Assembly (NCBI GenBank): GCA_022747635.1 | Contig: JAKTNV010000003.1 | Span: 101,044,454-101,108,453 of the forward strand | Direction of reading: 5' to 3' | DNA length: 64,000 bases | Source of the DNA: Hetaerina americana | Taxonomy: Eukaryota > Arthropoda > Insecta > Odonata > Calopterygidae | Part shown: positions 34,101 to 47,500 of the stretch, piece by piece | Layout: each line of letters starts with the position of its first letter | Position numbering within the stretch: position 1 is the first letter of the stretch | Notes under the pieces: generated by a model | Told to the model about the DNA's origin: nothing | Database searches by the model: none | What the model saw: the letters and a program-made list of their open reading frames with translations, nothing else | Made by a program: the position numbers and the translations under genes

Positions 34101-37100
34101 TTCCCATTCGAGGAGCATGCGCGCCATAAATAATTGATGTTGTACTTCATTGGAGGTACTCGTATACCATTTGTTACCATTCGATGGAGGATATGCTATC
34201 TGTTCTCTAAAGGGCGCGGTGGCTATAGGATAGGATTGTTTTTTTATTTTTTTAAATTTTCGCTATTATGCGTTTAAAGCGATCCAAACTTGTCATTTTT
34301 GGTCAGTTCAATTGTAATCTTCTTACCCGATACTTCTTTACTGGTGTCTGTCGCGGCGTGAGGTGTCCTTACGATCACATTGCGTTACAGACCTAAAGCG
34401 TGACCAGATGTGCTATACATATAGTTTCCCTTTCATTGATTCCGCATCTTGTATTTTCAGTTAGACTCGAGCATTTCCGTACTTTGGATTTAGTTTGAGA
34501 TTAAATTGAAATATGTTGATATCCGTACTATTCCACTCCCCGTAATGATACTGTTCATTCAATGCGAAGTAAGCCGGAGTTTTTTCATTTAATGTTTATT
34601 ATATTTAATGGTGGTTACCTCTGAATTTTCACATTCATTTGTATTTCATTAATTTATTCCTCAGTGCTTAAGTACTTCTTTTGTTTGAAACAGCATTTGT
34701 CTTTGGCCATTAGTTTGAGATTTCACCGCATTAAACAAGCATGAGCCCACAAGGGCATAGCCTTCCAGTTAAGCTTCCATGTATTAATGGAAGTCCATGA
34801 TTGGTTAAAAATGTAGGTTCTGTGTAGCGAGTCATGTTTTGTGCTATTACTATGCTTTCAGGATTCTCCTAACGCACGTGCTGGTTTACTTTAATTCTTT
34901 GGTCAGTCTAAGTAGTAAAAATAATCGAAAGAAAGTTCTGATCCAGACCAAAGGAACAGTGGCGGTTAATGATATGCATCCATTGCTCGTTCATCTTTCG
35001 TAGAGATATTATTTAATGAAAACATTCTCTAACCCAACCTTTATCGTTTGATCAACACAGCCTTTTATTGCTTTAACGCATTTTGCTGGACGTCCTTTCA
35101 CCCATCGTCGTGTTACAATTGTGGGAAACACCTTTATATCATGCCACTTTTTACTGTTGTGAGGAATGGATTTTTGCGACGGACTCATCTGTTACACTGG
35201 TCTGCCGACTCTTTTAAGGGCCCTCTTTTCCTGCTCCCCGGTTTTATCAGAGTTATTGCCCTCCTCCCCATGACTTCTTTCATGGAAGAGTTATCCGTCG
35301 TAGCTTCACGGAGGAGGTCGCCTTATCACTGCAGGCGGGGACCCTTCCCTTAGCGTTCGCGCATTGTTGACCCCTAGAGCGAAATTGTTTGTGAAGGGAA
35401 ACCACAGTTCCAGGGCGACAGTCATCAACCGAAGAGTTTGGGTTGGAATGAAAGGAAGCAGCTTAAGAAATACGTTCATACGTCAAAAATCCCGAGCGCG
35501 TGTGAAAGTCGCCCTTGTTACGTCCATCAATTTTTTTCCGACGGATTTCCGCGATTTTTCCGAGGGATTTTCTCCAGTGTAGAAGCGAATGTTTTCCGCG
35601 TGGCACCACACACGGAGACAGTTGCGCCAGGATAACTTTCTTCTTCCCGCACGAAGTTTCGATCCTTACATTTTGCCCGATAAATTCACGTACTTACCAG
35701 AAACACGACGAGTGCTGTCTTCAGCATCACGAATGCGCTTGTCCTTTTGGAGCTGGTGTTTTAAAAAAATGTAGCATAAATTTTCGATTTTGTTTGAACG
35801 ATGGATTATTTTGCGGGACAAATTTCACTCCTTTGTGTTCTTTATTCATGTAAGAATTATGTAGCCACGCACACCAGACCTAATTTAGAGCTGCAAAAAC
35901 GCTGGCACGAGCAAACGGATAGGTTAAACTCGTTGAATGCGAACGTAGCTACCAGTGCTGTATAAATTTAAATTTCGTGCCCCACATAAGTAGGATGTCA
36001 AAGTGTCTAAGAATTTAATTAATTTCAAGTAGTAGGTGAGGGTGAAGGACAACAAAAGTCAATACAGAATATTTTCATGACTTAAAACTCGTTGAAACTT
36101 ATATAATTTCCTAGTTTAAATTGATTGTCCTGTTGTTTTAATAGGCACCCAAGATTTTACATATGCATTATCCCTTCAAAATCTTTAACCTAGGAATATT
36201 AGGCTAGGAATTTTGTCCTTGTTCTTAGGCCAGTATTTTTTTGTCAAATAATCAGTAAGGAAAAAACAGCAGGGCTTTGTGTTTTCAGTCGTAGACAATC
36301 GCACCAAGGAGGCCGTGGGGAAGTAAGCACATTTTTAGGTTTCGGTAGTTATTTTGATAAAGGATAAGCTTTCGTTGAACCGAAATGAACACAAGTCATT
36401 TTTTTTATTGCCGTACTGCCTCACCGGCTATTCATTCCACTTCTGCCGCTTGTTTTTATCCCGGCAACGTATTCCGGAGGCCCTCGAAATGGGTAGCTCG
36501 AGTCTTCTTCTATGCGCGCTTTATGCGGGAGCTCCTAATAGGAAACTGGCTTCGTCCGCAATTGCGGCCCCTCGCCGCTGACTCCCCCCTTACCTTTGCC
36601 TCCGCCCTCCAACCCCCGGAACTAACGGGTTCCTTTGCACTTGCCTATACGGGAAGGGGGGAAGCTGGGCTGTCCCCCGCTGCCATGTTGTGAGGCAGGG
36701 CATCGCCGCTTTACCCAAACAACCGCTCCCCTCGCTCCCCACTCCCTCCCGCCCACTTTTGTCTCTTCGATCGCGTACTCGGTTATGACCCCCACCACAC
36801 ACACACTAACTCCCTTCCATCCCACCCCCCCAGGCTGGAAACTCCTCTCCTTTCATGCCTGCCCTCACCCAGCCTTACTTTATCGACCCACTCCCCCCCC
36901 CCCCGCACTCCTCATCCTCCCACCGCACCGCACCTCCATTTTTCTGCGCCCCTCGAATACTCTTTTTTATAAAATAGATTTCCACTGAAGAATCGATCCG
37001 AAGGTTGGTTATGATGGGCGAGTGTAACGCGCTCCGTCTACTAATTCAGGGTACTAAAATGTCGAGTTCTACGCCACCAAATTTAGGGTGTTGTGTGGGG

Positions 37101-37136
37101 CAGCTCTTTTCTTTGTCCTGCATGCGGTTTCTCATG
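31118..37136. other. unassigned DNA with GC-rich islands
   Basis: No gene was recognised. GC-rich islands are at about 31660-31870, 33775-33975 and 36420-36950 (long C runs near 36890-36905). Two splice-bracketed open stretches, on the minus strand at 35698-35752 and on the plus strand at 36289-36322, are given as weak candidates under findings. The remainder is AT-rich. Confidence 0.55.
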
Positions 37137-37205
37137 TATTCTACATCTAATAATACCCCGCGAGCCGCCGCAAGGGCGTGTGGCGGGGGGTGTTAAGTCA
37201 CCATC
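37137..37205 (-). repeat. LINE 3'-tail block, second good copy
   Basis: Plus-strand ctacatctaataatacccc then gcgagccgccgcaagggcg and tgtggcggggggtg nearly match 4231-4281 of the LINE inside mariner copy 1, including the remains of the (ATCTAC) tail at the left. It continues with gttaagtcaccatccgtaaa, a weak match to the caccaccca region of the first copy. Only the UTR end is recognisable, so this is a short 5'-truncated insertion or a decayed longer one. Confidence 0.75.
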
Positions 37206-40200
37206 CGTAAAAGAGAAAAAAATTTCTTCCCACCTTTACCCGCATATGATAACCGGAAAACCAAACCTCCCTGGTTTTATTGAGGAATTTCAGTAGATCA
37301 TTAACCGGTTTTGAACCAGGGAACCCCGGACTATGGGCGAGCTCTTTGTATAGTAGGGTTGATGAAAGCAATTGCCCCGAGGCATACAAAATGTCTCGAA
37401 GGTATAAAAAGGGAGACGGGAACACACATATAAGGGAGAAAATATAAATGCATGCGAAATCCTTTGCCTCCACCCTGAAGCTTCACCTCCTCCTCCCTAT
37501 TCCAATATGAAGTGTGTCTGTACGTGCGTGCCTCCCCCGCACCCCCTTCCTACTTCGTTTGCCTCGAGTGCACCCGCCACGAGTGGGAGAGGGGGCGAGC
37601 TACGCAAAGGGGGAAGAAGGAAAGGAATGCTTTCCCGTCTCCAACGGAACTTTGCGTAGCTCTGCAGTCCGTCCCCTCCCTTCCTTCCGCTCCACCGCGC
37701 CCTCTCCTCCCCCGCCATGCTGGGCAGGAGATCCTCCCTTCCGTTCGCCTCGATCCTCCTTGCCCCAGGGCGGAGAGGTGCTCCGGAGCATATGACCGCC
37801 TCCTCCCTTGCTGTCTACTTCAAAGTTAGTCTTCTTTCGGTCGAGGGTTTATATCATTGAAACTTTCACCGGGAAATAATGGAACACTTTGGAGTATCTC
37901 CTTGAGCCTGCGTAGATGATATTGTTTTTCTCCTTAGAAAGCGGATGAATTACCTCATTCTTACTGGGTGGGAACTTGAAAATTAAAGATACTGTTAGGA
38001 ATCGACGAATCCTCGCTGTGTACTCTTATGTTTAACTTGTTGAAATGTTTCCCACCCTAGCTCTTTCTTTGTTCATTTATTAAGCAATGAGGTCGTGAAT
38101 GCTAAAGGCCATTTTGTTTTGCTTTATAGAAATTGTCCTAATTATATCTGCGTCATGTCCTGTGACCCATCACGGGGACGTTTGGCGCGAGGTGTTACGA
38201 TACCCGTCCTTAAAACGTAAATGGGACTTAAGGCGCTGTTCACAAGAAAAATTGCGGATCATGCATTGGTTTTTGGATCACGGTTGCTGGGTCTTCAATA
38301 TTGCGTATATTGCTATCGCAATATATTAAAAATATGTATCAGACTAAGTCTCAAATTAATTTCTCGTGCTTTCTCCGAATGGTTTAGCCTGTCTACGATA
38401 TGAGTGGCCATCCTGTTCTTAACTCGGGTGTTCTGTACCTTTCTCATGTGTGCATTGTTGCTCACTGTGTTCAAGATTGGAGTCGCGCTTTCCCTCCCTC
38501 CCTAGTTTCTCCCATAACTTCATCGCAATTACTTTCTTCTTGTGGTAGTTCTTCGCAAACCAAGCAGATATCTCTGAACTTCATTAAATTCCCTGATTTC
38601 TCCGGTGGATACCCTTCATCTTGTCTCAAACATCAAATGCTGCTCGAGTAATCCATGTGATAAAGATTGGTTCTAAAAATTATATTTTGAATATTAGAAC
38701 TTGGGTACCGCGCCTGTTCTGAAATTGTAAGAAGGTAATAACGGTTTAGGGTAATTTTTTCATTTTTTTAATTGGGAAAGTTGTTTGGTTGGCCGTGGCC
38801 CTCAAAATTTCCATGAATTTATGCTTAGCATCTGCGTTTAAGTATACCTTGGGATATCGTTTGGAAAGACCCTCATCCAATTTAGCCAATGTTATGTGTA
38901 TATTGTGTTGAAAACAGTTAACTGGAGGCGTCTCAATGACTGCTTCACGTTTAAGTTACTTCCCAGAAGGCCTTAGATGCTTTCTTCGTGGCGTTGTTCA
39001 CATATTGAATCTGGTGTATTATTTGCTAAGTTGTTTGCTATGATGTCCTCATTGGATCCATTACCCTTGGATTATTATTGTGTCATTAATTATTAAGATT
39101 ATTTCTTGACGCAATAAGGTCTTATTTCAATTTTAATGCTTTCATTTAAATACCTTTAATGTAATAGCACCTCAAAAATTCCGCTTTAAGAAGGGATATG
39201 TCATTAGACTGCATAAAAGTTGATAATCCGGCCGCCCCGTCCATAAAACCCTCTTGGGTCCGCCCTTCCCTTATAATTTTACTTTTCTAGGTTTATGTTG
39301 CAAAAAAATGAAATCTTACTGCAGCATACCTCTCATCGTATCAGTTCTTGGAAGTTACTTCATGGTTGTTGAAAATTAAAATGAATGCTCGTTGAAGTTT
39401 GGCCTGCATCTCTGTTATAAAACTTGCTTGAAAACACATAACAGAGGTAAAATTACAACCCACGGTCACTCATAAGCACGCTGTTTATTGGTTCAGCATA
39501 TGTAGTTGAATTTTCGTGTATCATGCCTTTTTTGTCTGTATAGTATAACGTTAGGAACTTCATTCACTTTCTATATAGGTAGATGTATGTATGATAACAC
39601 CATAAGTTCACTACTGTGAAATATCGTTGATTACCTTTTTGTGGTCGCAGTAGTTTTCGTAATTTATTCTATTGCCAACAGAATGGAAAAATACACGACA
39701 ATCAATGTATGCCCTCATGATACGCCAAGTTGGTCTATTGGGATATGGCACTCGAAAATTTTTATCTAAAAAATCATATTTCATGCTTGCCTGTATCGCG
39801 GTGTTTGGCTATGGTAGCAAGAGAAGATTCCTTAAGAGATGCAGTTTTCGTCGCTCATCCACCTGCGCTTCAACCGTGTGCGAGCTTCTGCAATTCTAAT
39901 GTGATGAAGGCAGGCTATAAACCGCACGAGAACCGCAGGGATAACGGGAAAAAATTCCTTTGGGACGACGCGTAAAAATTCGAGTCGCGGCAGTGGCTAT
40001 CTCCGAAGAGTTCCTAACGAATTCTTTTATTCCGGAATGTATTTCCTCCTCCGTGTGAAATCTTTTCTTTATCGGTGCGTAGATACGCTGTGTTTCACTA
40101 AGCCTCCCTTCTCGGCGCTATTATTCACTTTCCATCCTCCCTTTTGAAAATAGGAATGGGCGATTTCGATTGGAATCCATCAAAATTTGATCATTTGAAT

Positions 40201-43200
40201 GCACGTCCCATTATTTAAAATCGACAATTTCGATAAGATTTTATTCGAATTTTATCCGATTTGGTGACGGAGAAATCATCGAATTGCACCGTTCGTTGTA
40301 CGAAAATTCTCATTTATATATCACCAATTGCAAGTTCCGATTCTATCTTAATTTCATGTATTTATTTTCTGTTTAAATCCGATGCAAATGCTTTAGGAAT
40401 ACTAGTTATCGATGGGATTGTTTCACTTTATGTTATTGTAATGTATTATTTCCGTCTAATCTGCCGCATGCATTTAAATTGGATCATAACTCCGGCAGCA
40501 GCTGAACTCGTTGCGCTCCCTTCTACTCTCGGGCGGGGATAAAATCATTTAAATAGACCTCGGCTTTCATGTGCCGGTTGTTATCCGAGGTTCATTGGCA
40601 TCTCAGGCACTCGGGGACAAATGAAAAGCTATCTGCTGCGTTTGCGCAATGGTTGTAGCGATGGTGGTGGCTTGTCCTATGGAGTGGGGGAATGTCGGCG
40701 GGAGGGAGCGCTGCTGGAGGTGCACGCGGGGATCGGGGAGGGGGATATCTACTGGCACACACCAGTACTACGTTAGCACCAATACCTATTTTCCTTCAAT
40801 CTGGCACAGTTTTTACTCTGGTTGTACTTGACGAGTAATTATAGGTCGTTGTATTCGAGTGCTTTGTGTTATTATGAAGCGAATTTTGTGGGTGTATGGG
40901 CCATACGAATATGTTGATACGACAGTTGAACTTTTATCCTTGTTTTGCCTGTCTACGTAGTTAGGGGTAGGATTACTCTCCTCGTTGTAGTTGTAATCTT
41001 ATTGTCTTTTTTCCGGAAGGTACTCTCTACTTTCCTTCTAAGGTACGCTCTACTTTCCTGGAATGTAAACTACAAGCAACCGGTCCAGGTTTTCATATAG
41101 GTGATGGTTATCTTCGTCAAGCTGGCCAGAATTAATTTTGGGCTGCTAGATTTGCTTATCATACGATAAATAATGTGTTAAAACTGAATGCGTTATATCC
41201 CAAAATGATGGGATTTTATTCTTGGGCTACGTCTCGTAGGAAATACGTATTTTAGAAGTTCGAACACAGCGTAGAACATACCGCGCTGAGATTTGCACTT
41301 TCACCATGAGTATGACATATCATTAAGTTGTGGTCCGTGGCATCCGCTGTTTTTCTGCATTGAAACTGAAAATCCGTGTAGTTTTTCTTTTAAAAATATC
41401 TCGTTCAGTCACGTTTCAGGTTTTGGAGGAGGGGTCATTGCCACTTGGAGTGCCTCTTTTTCTGGTGGATTCAGTGAAATCGGGTTGGGAGGGATCAAAG
41501 AGTAAACGAAAAACATCGGAGGGTGGCCGTGTGAGTTTGTTTGGCGGGTGCTGGCGGTAGGGTGAGGGGCCGGGAAAGGGGCGAATCCGGAGGCGTCAAC
41601 GTGGGCGGTGGCGGTCGCTACCGGCGTGCCGCCACAGCGCCCCCTCGTGCAATTGCTCTACTTCTCGACGGCTCATTCGCCCTCATCAATATAGCGCTTG
41701 GGTAACCGTCGAAAGCGAGATCGCGAATGCCAGCGAAACGTCTCCCGTCTCCGTGATCTCCGGAACGTTTCGGATGCACAGGGCTAACGAGAGAGCGATG
41801 GACCCAAAACACGATTCACGACGTGGAACGAATCTGTTGAGTGAACTTTCTTCACGAAGATGTTCTCTTTGTTGAATGGTGCAACCAACAAAAACAACGA
41901 TTTCGCGGAGCAGGCACCGCGAAGATTTGAACTTGGTCTAAGGGTGCCTCCTTTATGCACCTTTGCATAAAAACATTGGGCTATGCATCCTCGATTGCGT
42001 CCGTCTATTAGGGAAATTGACGACTCGAGGTGAAAAAAAATAGGCCTGGAATTTGTAGCAACAAACGCGTCACAAATTGTGCAAGTGTCCTATTAATGGA
42101 TAAAAGTTACTCACAGATATCTATGTCGGGACAGATTTGGAGGAACTGTGGTATCTTGGAGCCGGTCAGTCAGATGGTATCCGTGAAATTGACAGGCATA
42201 GCCTTAGCATCCAGTCCAGTGCTGTCTTTTTCACACAATCTTTGAAGGTCTTGTTTATTTTTCTCTTCCTCGGTCAACCTTGGAAAGGGGCAAGTCTTTG
42301 GAACATATCCCAAGAGGCGGGGCGCGCCTCCTGAGTGAGAGTACAAAGTAGTAATAGTAATATAATCGCATGCACATGATTGGAGCCTTAGGGAGCACTT
42401 GAAAGAAAACGTAACTCATACTACCTACTTTTCAAAACTCCGCTCCATTCCCTGCATGCCTAAATATCGCGCCTGTGTGTTTATGTGCGCATGCGCTCCC
42501 ATATCTCTTTCCCAGTAACATCGCCTCCTACGAAAGGAAGCCCTTGTACTTATCAGTCTCCCGCCCCTCCCCGCGAGGACCTCGGTGAGAAAATGGAGGC
42601 GCAAGTAGGAATGAATGCTTCATAGATGAAAGCCCAAGATCCGAGGGAAGAGTGTTCTAGTTATTTTCGTAATTTATTGAAATGATTCGGGGAAACTCTG
42701 CAACGTAAAAATAAATTAGGTTTGGGATTCCGAAATTCATTTATGCCTCTTAAATGTTTTTTTTTATGCCACCAGAGCGTTTCGTTTGAAGCTCTTAAAC
42801 TGTTTCATTTCAACCGGAACCTTTACATCTCATCTCAAGGAGTACTTGAGAAAAAAAATAAAATGCGCGCGTGGGCGATATCTGTCTGGCAGTGAAAATG
42901 GTGCATCAGACGTGAATTTTAATGAGCAATGCCTTCTGCGTAGCAGATAAGGGCGGAAGCGATCGACGGAAGCACAGGTTATAATCTGCTGTTTAGAGAT
43001 CAACTCTCGGGTCTCCCGGCATCGTTCGACTGTCCTATCTGATGAAGAGTGAAGTGCACACGCTCACTGGAGGACTTCAACCGGATTCGATGAGGACTTG
43101 AGCGCTTCACGTGCCTCTTCCTCGAGGCTTTGACGACGCAGTATGGGTACACGCGACCCAGGCAAGATAGTAAGCATCAGGTGGGAGTGGAACTTTTCGA

Positions 43201-43384
43201 TGTAAACTTCGGAACAGCTTTTAGTTGTTAGGGATGGGATGTTCAGCGAATGGAGGAATGATGGAGAGAAACCTGCCGTCGGAATTGGAGAATTGGCGTT
43301 TGACACCAGGCGGTCCACAATTTAGCGTCTCATCCCGCGGGCGGCGTACACATTTATATTGCTTAAATCACCTGAAGTAGAGAT
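37206..43384. other. unassigned DNA
   Basis: No gene was recognised. GC-rich islands occur at about 37490-37800, 40650-40750 and 41540-41800. A 23-bp tandem duplication is at 41017-41062 (units AAGGTA(C)-CTCTACTTTCCT). Weak tRNA-like fragments were seen near 37300-37360 and 41910-41950 but not accepted. Confidence 0.55.
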
Positions 43385-43475
43385 CGGGATGCCACTGAAA
43401 AATCCTGCCACCTTAGGGATTCGAATTCATGCCATTGCTGTGGGAAGCCAGTACATTAGCTACCGCACCATCTTT
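43385..43475 (-). mobile_element. tRNA-like SINE head
   Basis: On the minus strand GGTGCGGTAGCTAATGTACTGG resembles an A-box region and GAATTCGAATCCC a B box about 30 bp later, spaced as in a tRNA. The downstream part reads CTAAGGTGGCAGGATTTTTC. No matching copy elsewhere in the window was found, and no target duplication. It may be a SINE head or a tRNA pseudogene. Confidence 0.55.
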
Positions 43476-43684
43476 ATTTATTTTCTGTTGCTATTTGAAG
43501 AGTTTTATTGCAACGAACGAATTTATTGTGTTTTTTATTTCAGTCTATTCATTTTGCACAAAATGTTTTCACATTTCTCCATATACGAGGGTCATCCGGA
43601 AAGTAGTACCCGTTCGTGAAATAAAGACACAAAAGTAAATATTAACAAACATAAAAAATTTTATTTGAAAGAGGATACTTTAAA

Positions 43685-43792
43685 CTACTTCTCAACATAA
43701 TCTCCAAGCAAATTAAGGCATTTGTCATAACGTGTGACAAGTTTCTGTATTCCTGCTGCCTAGTCCTTCGCCGCCAGCTCATTGAGATACGC
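43685..43792 (-). pseudogene. mariner transposase C-terminal remnant with added stop (copy 3)
   Basis: The same C-terminal remnant as in the other two copies, but the base at 43760 is c on the plus strand where copy 2 has a, turning the TAT (tyrosine) of AAKDYAAG into TAG. The rest, RYDKCLNLLGDYVEK, is unchanged. Confidence 0.85.
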
Positions 43793-44177
43793 GAGGGACC
43801 CATCTTGCACAAATTTTTGCATAATGCGGATGGTGTTTAACAATTTCATGAACAATTGTTCGAGAAACATTGGGAAAATGCTCACAGATGTCATCAATTG
43901 TGACGCGCCGATCGTTCCTCACGAATTCGTCAACTGAGCTCACCAGTTGGTCTGTAATGACAGACGGTCTCTCCGAACGCTCATCGTCGTGTGTGTTCCC
44001 CCTCCCCATGTTGAAGTTGCGACACCACCGCCGAACAGACGACTCGTCCATTACATTGTCTCCATACACCTCCTTTAATTGGCGATGAATATCACATGGG
44101 CGAACGTTTCTTGCATTGAGGAATTTAATCACTGCCCTCACTTCACAACTGGCGGCGTTCTCAATTTTTTTAAACAT
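43779..44177 (-). CDS. truncated mariner transposase: DNA-binding domain only (132 aa)
   Basis: The same 132-codon frame as in copy 2, ATG at 44177 and stop at 43779, with both helix-turn-helix units, the DDERSERPS linker and the terminal WVPR plus VSQ. One residue differs: leucine becomes proline in the [12 protein letters not shown] stretch of the second helix-turn-helix region. Proline in or near a helix there could weaken DNA binding. The catalytic domain is absent. Function beyond possible binding of mariner ends is not supported. Confidence 0.78.
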   Translation of the reverse strand: MFKKIENAASCEVRAVIKFLNARNVRPCDIHRQLKEVYGDNVMDESSVRRWCRNFNMGRGNTHDDERSERPSVITDQLVSSVDEFVRNDRRVTIDDICEHFPNVSRTIVHEIVKHHPHYAKICARWVPRVSQ

Positions 44178-44340
44178 TGTAAACAATCACAGAAACAACA
44201 CAGGCAATGCTAGCGTCACGCAACTTGGCTCAGAGAAGGCAGACAAGCCACTGAAGCTATCTGACCTCGTCCAGCGGCTACTCGCGTCGTCAGCACTTCA
44301 TGCGGCACGAACGGGTACTACTTTCCGGATGACCCTCGTA

Positions 44341-44377
44341 GATGTGTGTGTATACACACACATACACACACACACAC

Positions 44378-44437
<60 letters not shown>

Positions 44438-44489
44438 TCATAGAAATATATATATATTATATATGTAGCGTATATATATGTATATATAC

Positions 44490-44535
<46 letters not shown>
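44341..44535. repeat. (CA)n/(AT)n microsatellite
   Basis: Starts with gtgtgtgtatacacacac, passes into ca repeats and then about 150 bp of mostly alternating at, with a few interruptions (tacactcatagaa, gtagcg). Frames of isoleucine-tyrosine repeats here are artefacts. Confidence 0.95.
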
Positions 44536-44537
<2 letters not shown>

Positions 44538-44540
44538 TGT

Positions 44541-47500
44541 ATTATGAATACATATATTCATGTATATGTGACTGCATATACATAACTTCTTCGGAGTGTA
44601 ATTAAGTGAAATACGATTAATGTCAATGGATAGGGGGCATGTTGAGGTCTAAGAAACAAGTGATTTTGATATACGTCAGTGGCGAACGCTCTAATGGGAC
44701 TTATTCTGGACATTAATCTTTGTTGTTTCCAAAAAGGAATGTTGTGCTCCGAAACATTCTTTTACACCACATGATACACCTCGATGGCCCATCAGACTGC
44801 CATCCCCACCCAAATATATCAATTGTCTTATGATCGGCCTGTGAAATTAATTTTCGGGCTACGAAGGACGACAGTAGAGACGAAAGTCCAGTTTTTAGGT
44901 TTGTGGTCCTATATTTAGATGAATGCCGAGGCAAAATTCATGATGGAAGTTAACCAACATTCAAAGCCTTCGGAAAGAAATAATTCATCGAGCCTGGTTT
45001 GATTAGTTTCACTCCGCCCAATTCTTCGGAAATCAATTTTTTTCCCGTTCGTGATATTTCTATTCCGTGGGAGTGCTGAGGAACGCGGCGGCGTCTTCTG
45101 GGTTCCAAATCCAAATGGATTTGCAGCAACTCCATCCCTCGCAAGATGTCTCGTCGACTTCTTACACTCCCCCTTCCCTCCCGTGCCCTCCCCATTATCG
45201 CCGTCCATGTGGCATGAACCACTGCGGAGAGAAGAGGGGAGGCCCACGGACGCAGAATCTAATCAAAAAATACAATCTCGTAATCACGTCACCGAAGGCA
45301 ACGGCAGGAATGAGGTTGAGATGCGGCTGGGAGTATAGGGGTGGGATCCGGAGCGATGATGCGGTATTCCTATTTTTTAAATTAATTTTGAATGTAATCT
45401 GTGAAGGGGAAAACCATGCGTTTTAATCTCCATTTGCTCTCGAAGAAGTATGTCAGATACTGTGGAGATTCCTTCCCAATTCAGAAAAGACGACAAAAGG
45501 AGAAATTCACCACGAAAAAAACTTCTCTCAAAAATGACACTGTTGATATTAAAGTTGGGAGTGTCAGCCGAAACGTTAAGGAATGGATTTTAGTGAATGC
45601 CTTTCATTCGTGTGTTCCGCACTTCTCCTGGAGAGTGATTTTCGTATTGTGTTGTCGCTTCTCGGCGGCTTTTCTCCGACGAGCGTGTGTGTGTGTGTGT
45701 GCAGAAAGTGAGCGGGCTGTTGATTGGAATTTTAGGGTCATCGTAGTAATTCGGCACGGATTTTGCGAAACATTTTCAAGGCAATTGCTGATTCATGGAT
45801 TATTAGCCTTTTGGAAGTGGATGTTGCATTCCGAAATTCCGGCTGATGAGTTGCTTCGTTGGCCCATATTTCCATCGGGGGTTATCATGTGTCGGGTGAA
45901 GTGAGGTGAATTGGGAGGGAGAATCGGATTACTCTGACCGCACATTTGCATGCTTAATGAGCCGAGCGCCTTTTAGAATAAATATGGAAGACAGTAGTAG
46001 TCTCTTGTCGCTAAAAATGTTCTTATCACCTTCGATGATTTCTTCCAGAACGCAGTTTAACGTCTCATTGTACAAATGAAATAGACTCAAACTGGAAAGT
46101 ATTTTAAACTTGCTGCCCATTTATCAAATCTACAAATCTAAAATTCCTCGTAGTTTTTAAATGCGAAACCATCCAAGGACAGTACATGTGACAAACCACT
46201 TAGTACACTACACAACTGTTTTTCCTAGGACATGTGATTTAAAAAGGTGTTCATTGTAGTTATGATTGTTTGCGGAGTTTTTGACTGGAAAAATTGAGAA
46301 TTCGGCTTAAGAAAACGGAAACGGCCATTAAATATTACTTCTACCCAAAAACTCAAAACGCATGTAAAATCACGTAATTCTATCAAGGCAATTAAGCATG
46401 CTGAATGTGGTTCATACTGGGAGCATTAGAACATCTGGTATAATGATTGCTGATAAGGCTGTAGCGGATAATATCGAAGCTTTTTTAATTCGTGATTAAT
46501 CCATTAAAATTTTTAGAGGAGATCATCGGCGGAGATGAATAGTCCGCCCATTTGATATTTCATTAAGGCGTTCTTTCTCTTGTGGAGAGCTATGATATAA
46601 GTATAGCTCGTCGAGAGTGGACTCCTATTCCGAACGTGCAGTTTCAGAAACCGGAATGAACATTCTTTCGTTAATTGTAGAAAGTATTGACCGTATGCCC
46701 AAAATTACTACGATTTTCATAACGATGAGCAGTAAAGTTAAATTAGCACCATATTAATATTAAAATTACCGAAGATTTTTTCATGTTAACCCTTTTTTCA
46801 AGTGCTCGTGCGCCCGGGAAATCGGAAAGAAACCTCCAACCCCCCTTTACCCTCAATGTGTGATCTTCACACGTGATACGAAGATACGTTTAATTTCTCC
46901 TATGAAATCAAATTTTGGTTTGATTACTGCGGTTTTTTATCCTTATTATAATTATATGTCATAATAATTGGAAAAGTGCATTTTTTTTCTCATAATGACA
47001 AACTTCTACCACTTCTCGCCTGAATCTGTTGAATATAATTATCATTCTTTAGGTATGATGACAAATTTACATCTGAAAAGTAAATTCTACGCTACCGTGC
47101 CGATACACGCCCAATGAAAATCCTCGGTAATTCGAATTATCTGTCTGACATGAAGATTACGCGTCGGCTTGGTCCATTTGCTCTGCCCGATGCCCTCATA
47201 TTCTTGGTCATCGCCTTACCCCAAATCCGCGGCGTTGCACGCGAAAGGTGTTTTGACTGGCCGTCCTTGAGTGCGTTATCGTCACGGACGATTTCATTTC
47301 GCGGGTGCATTCCATCACCGCCCACATTCGAAACATGGTTTAGGCGGGCCATGAGGCTGCGTGTGCACGGATGCAGCAGCAGGTGCGTGCGTGTTTCAGA
47401 GTTCGCCTCAATTCCATCCCGCGCTAAAAACATTTTGCGAGAATGATGAAGTCCGAGGGTCGAGCGAAGGGCGGCGGCGGGTGGGGGGGGAGGCGGTCCC

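Larger units (their letters stand above)
43586..44338 (-). mobile_element. mariner-family transposon copy 3, internally deleted, complete ends
   Basis: 753 bp, perfect 33-bp terminal inverted repeats, TA at 43584-43585 and 44339-44340. Compared base by base with copy 2 only two differences were noticed, at 43760 and near 43829. It shares the deletion junction of the other copies. It sits immediately left of a long (AT)n/(CA)n array, which offers many TA targets. Confidence 0.95.

Noticed and set aside
37293..37360. tRNA-like fragment
   Set aside because: Only a weak B-box resemblance; no A box at correct spacing and no matching copy.
41905..41950. tRNA-like fragment
   Set aside because: B-box-like gatttgaactt is degenerate and the stems do not pair convincingly.
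45401..45904. 167-codon plus-strand open frame
   Set aside because: It runs through a GT microsatellite giving CVCVC and has no family features; no splice or promoter support was seen.
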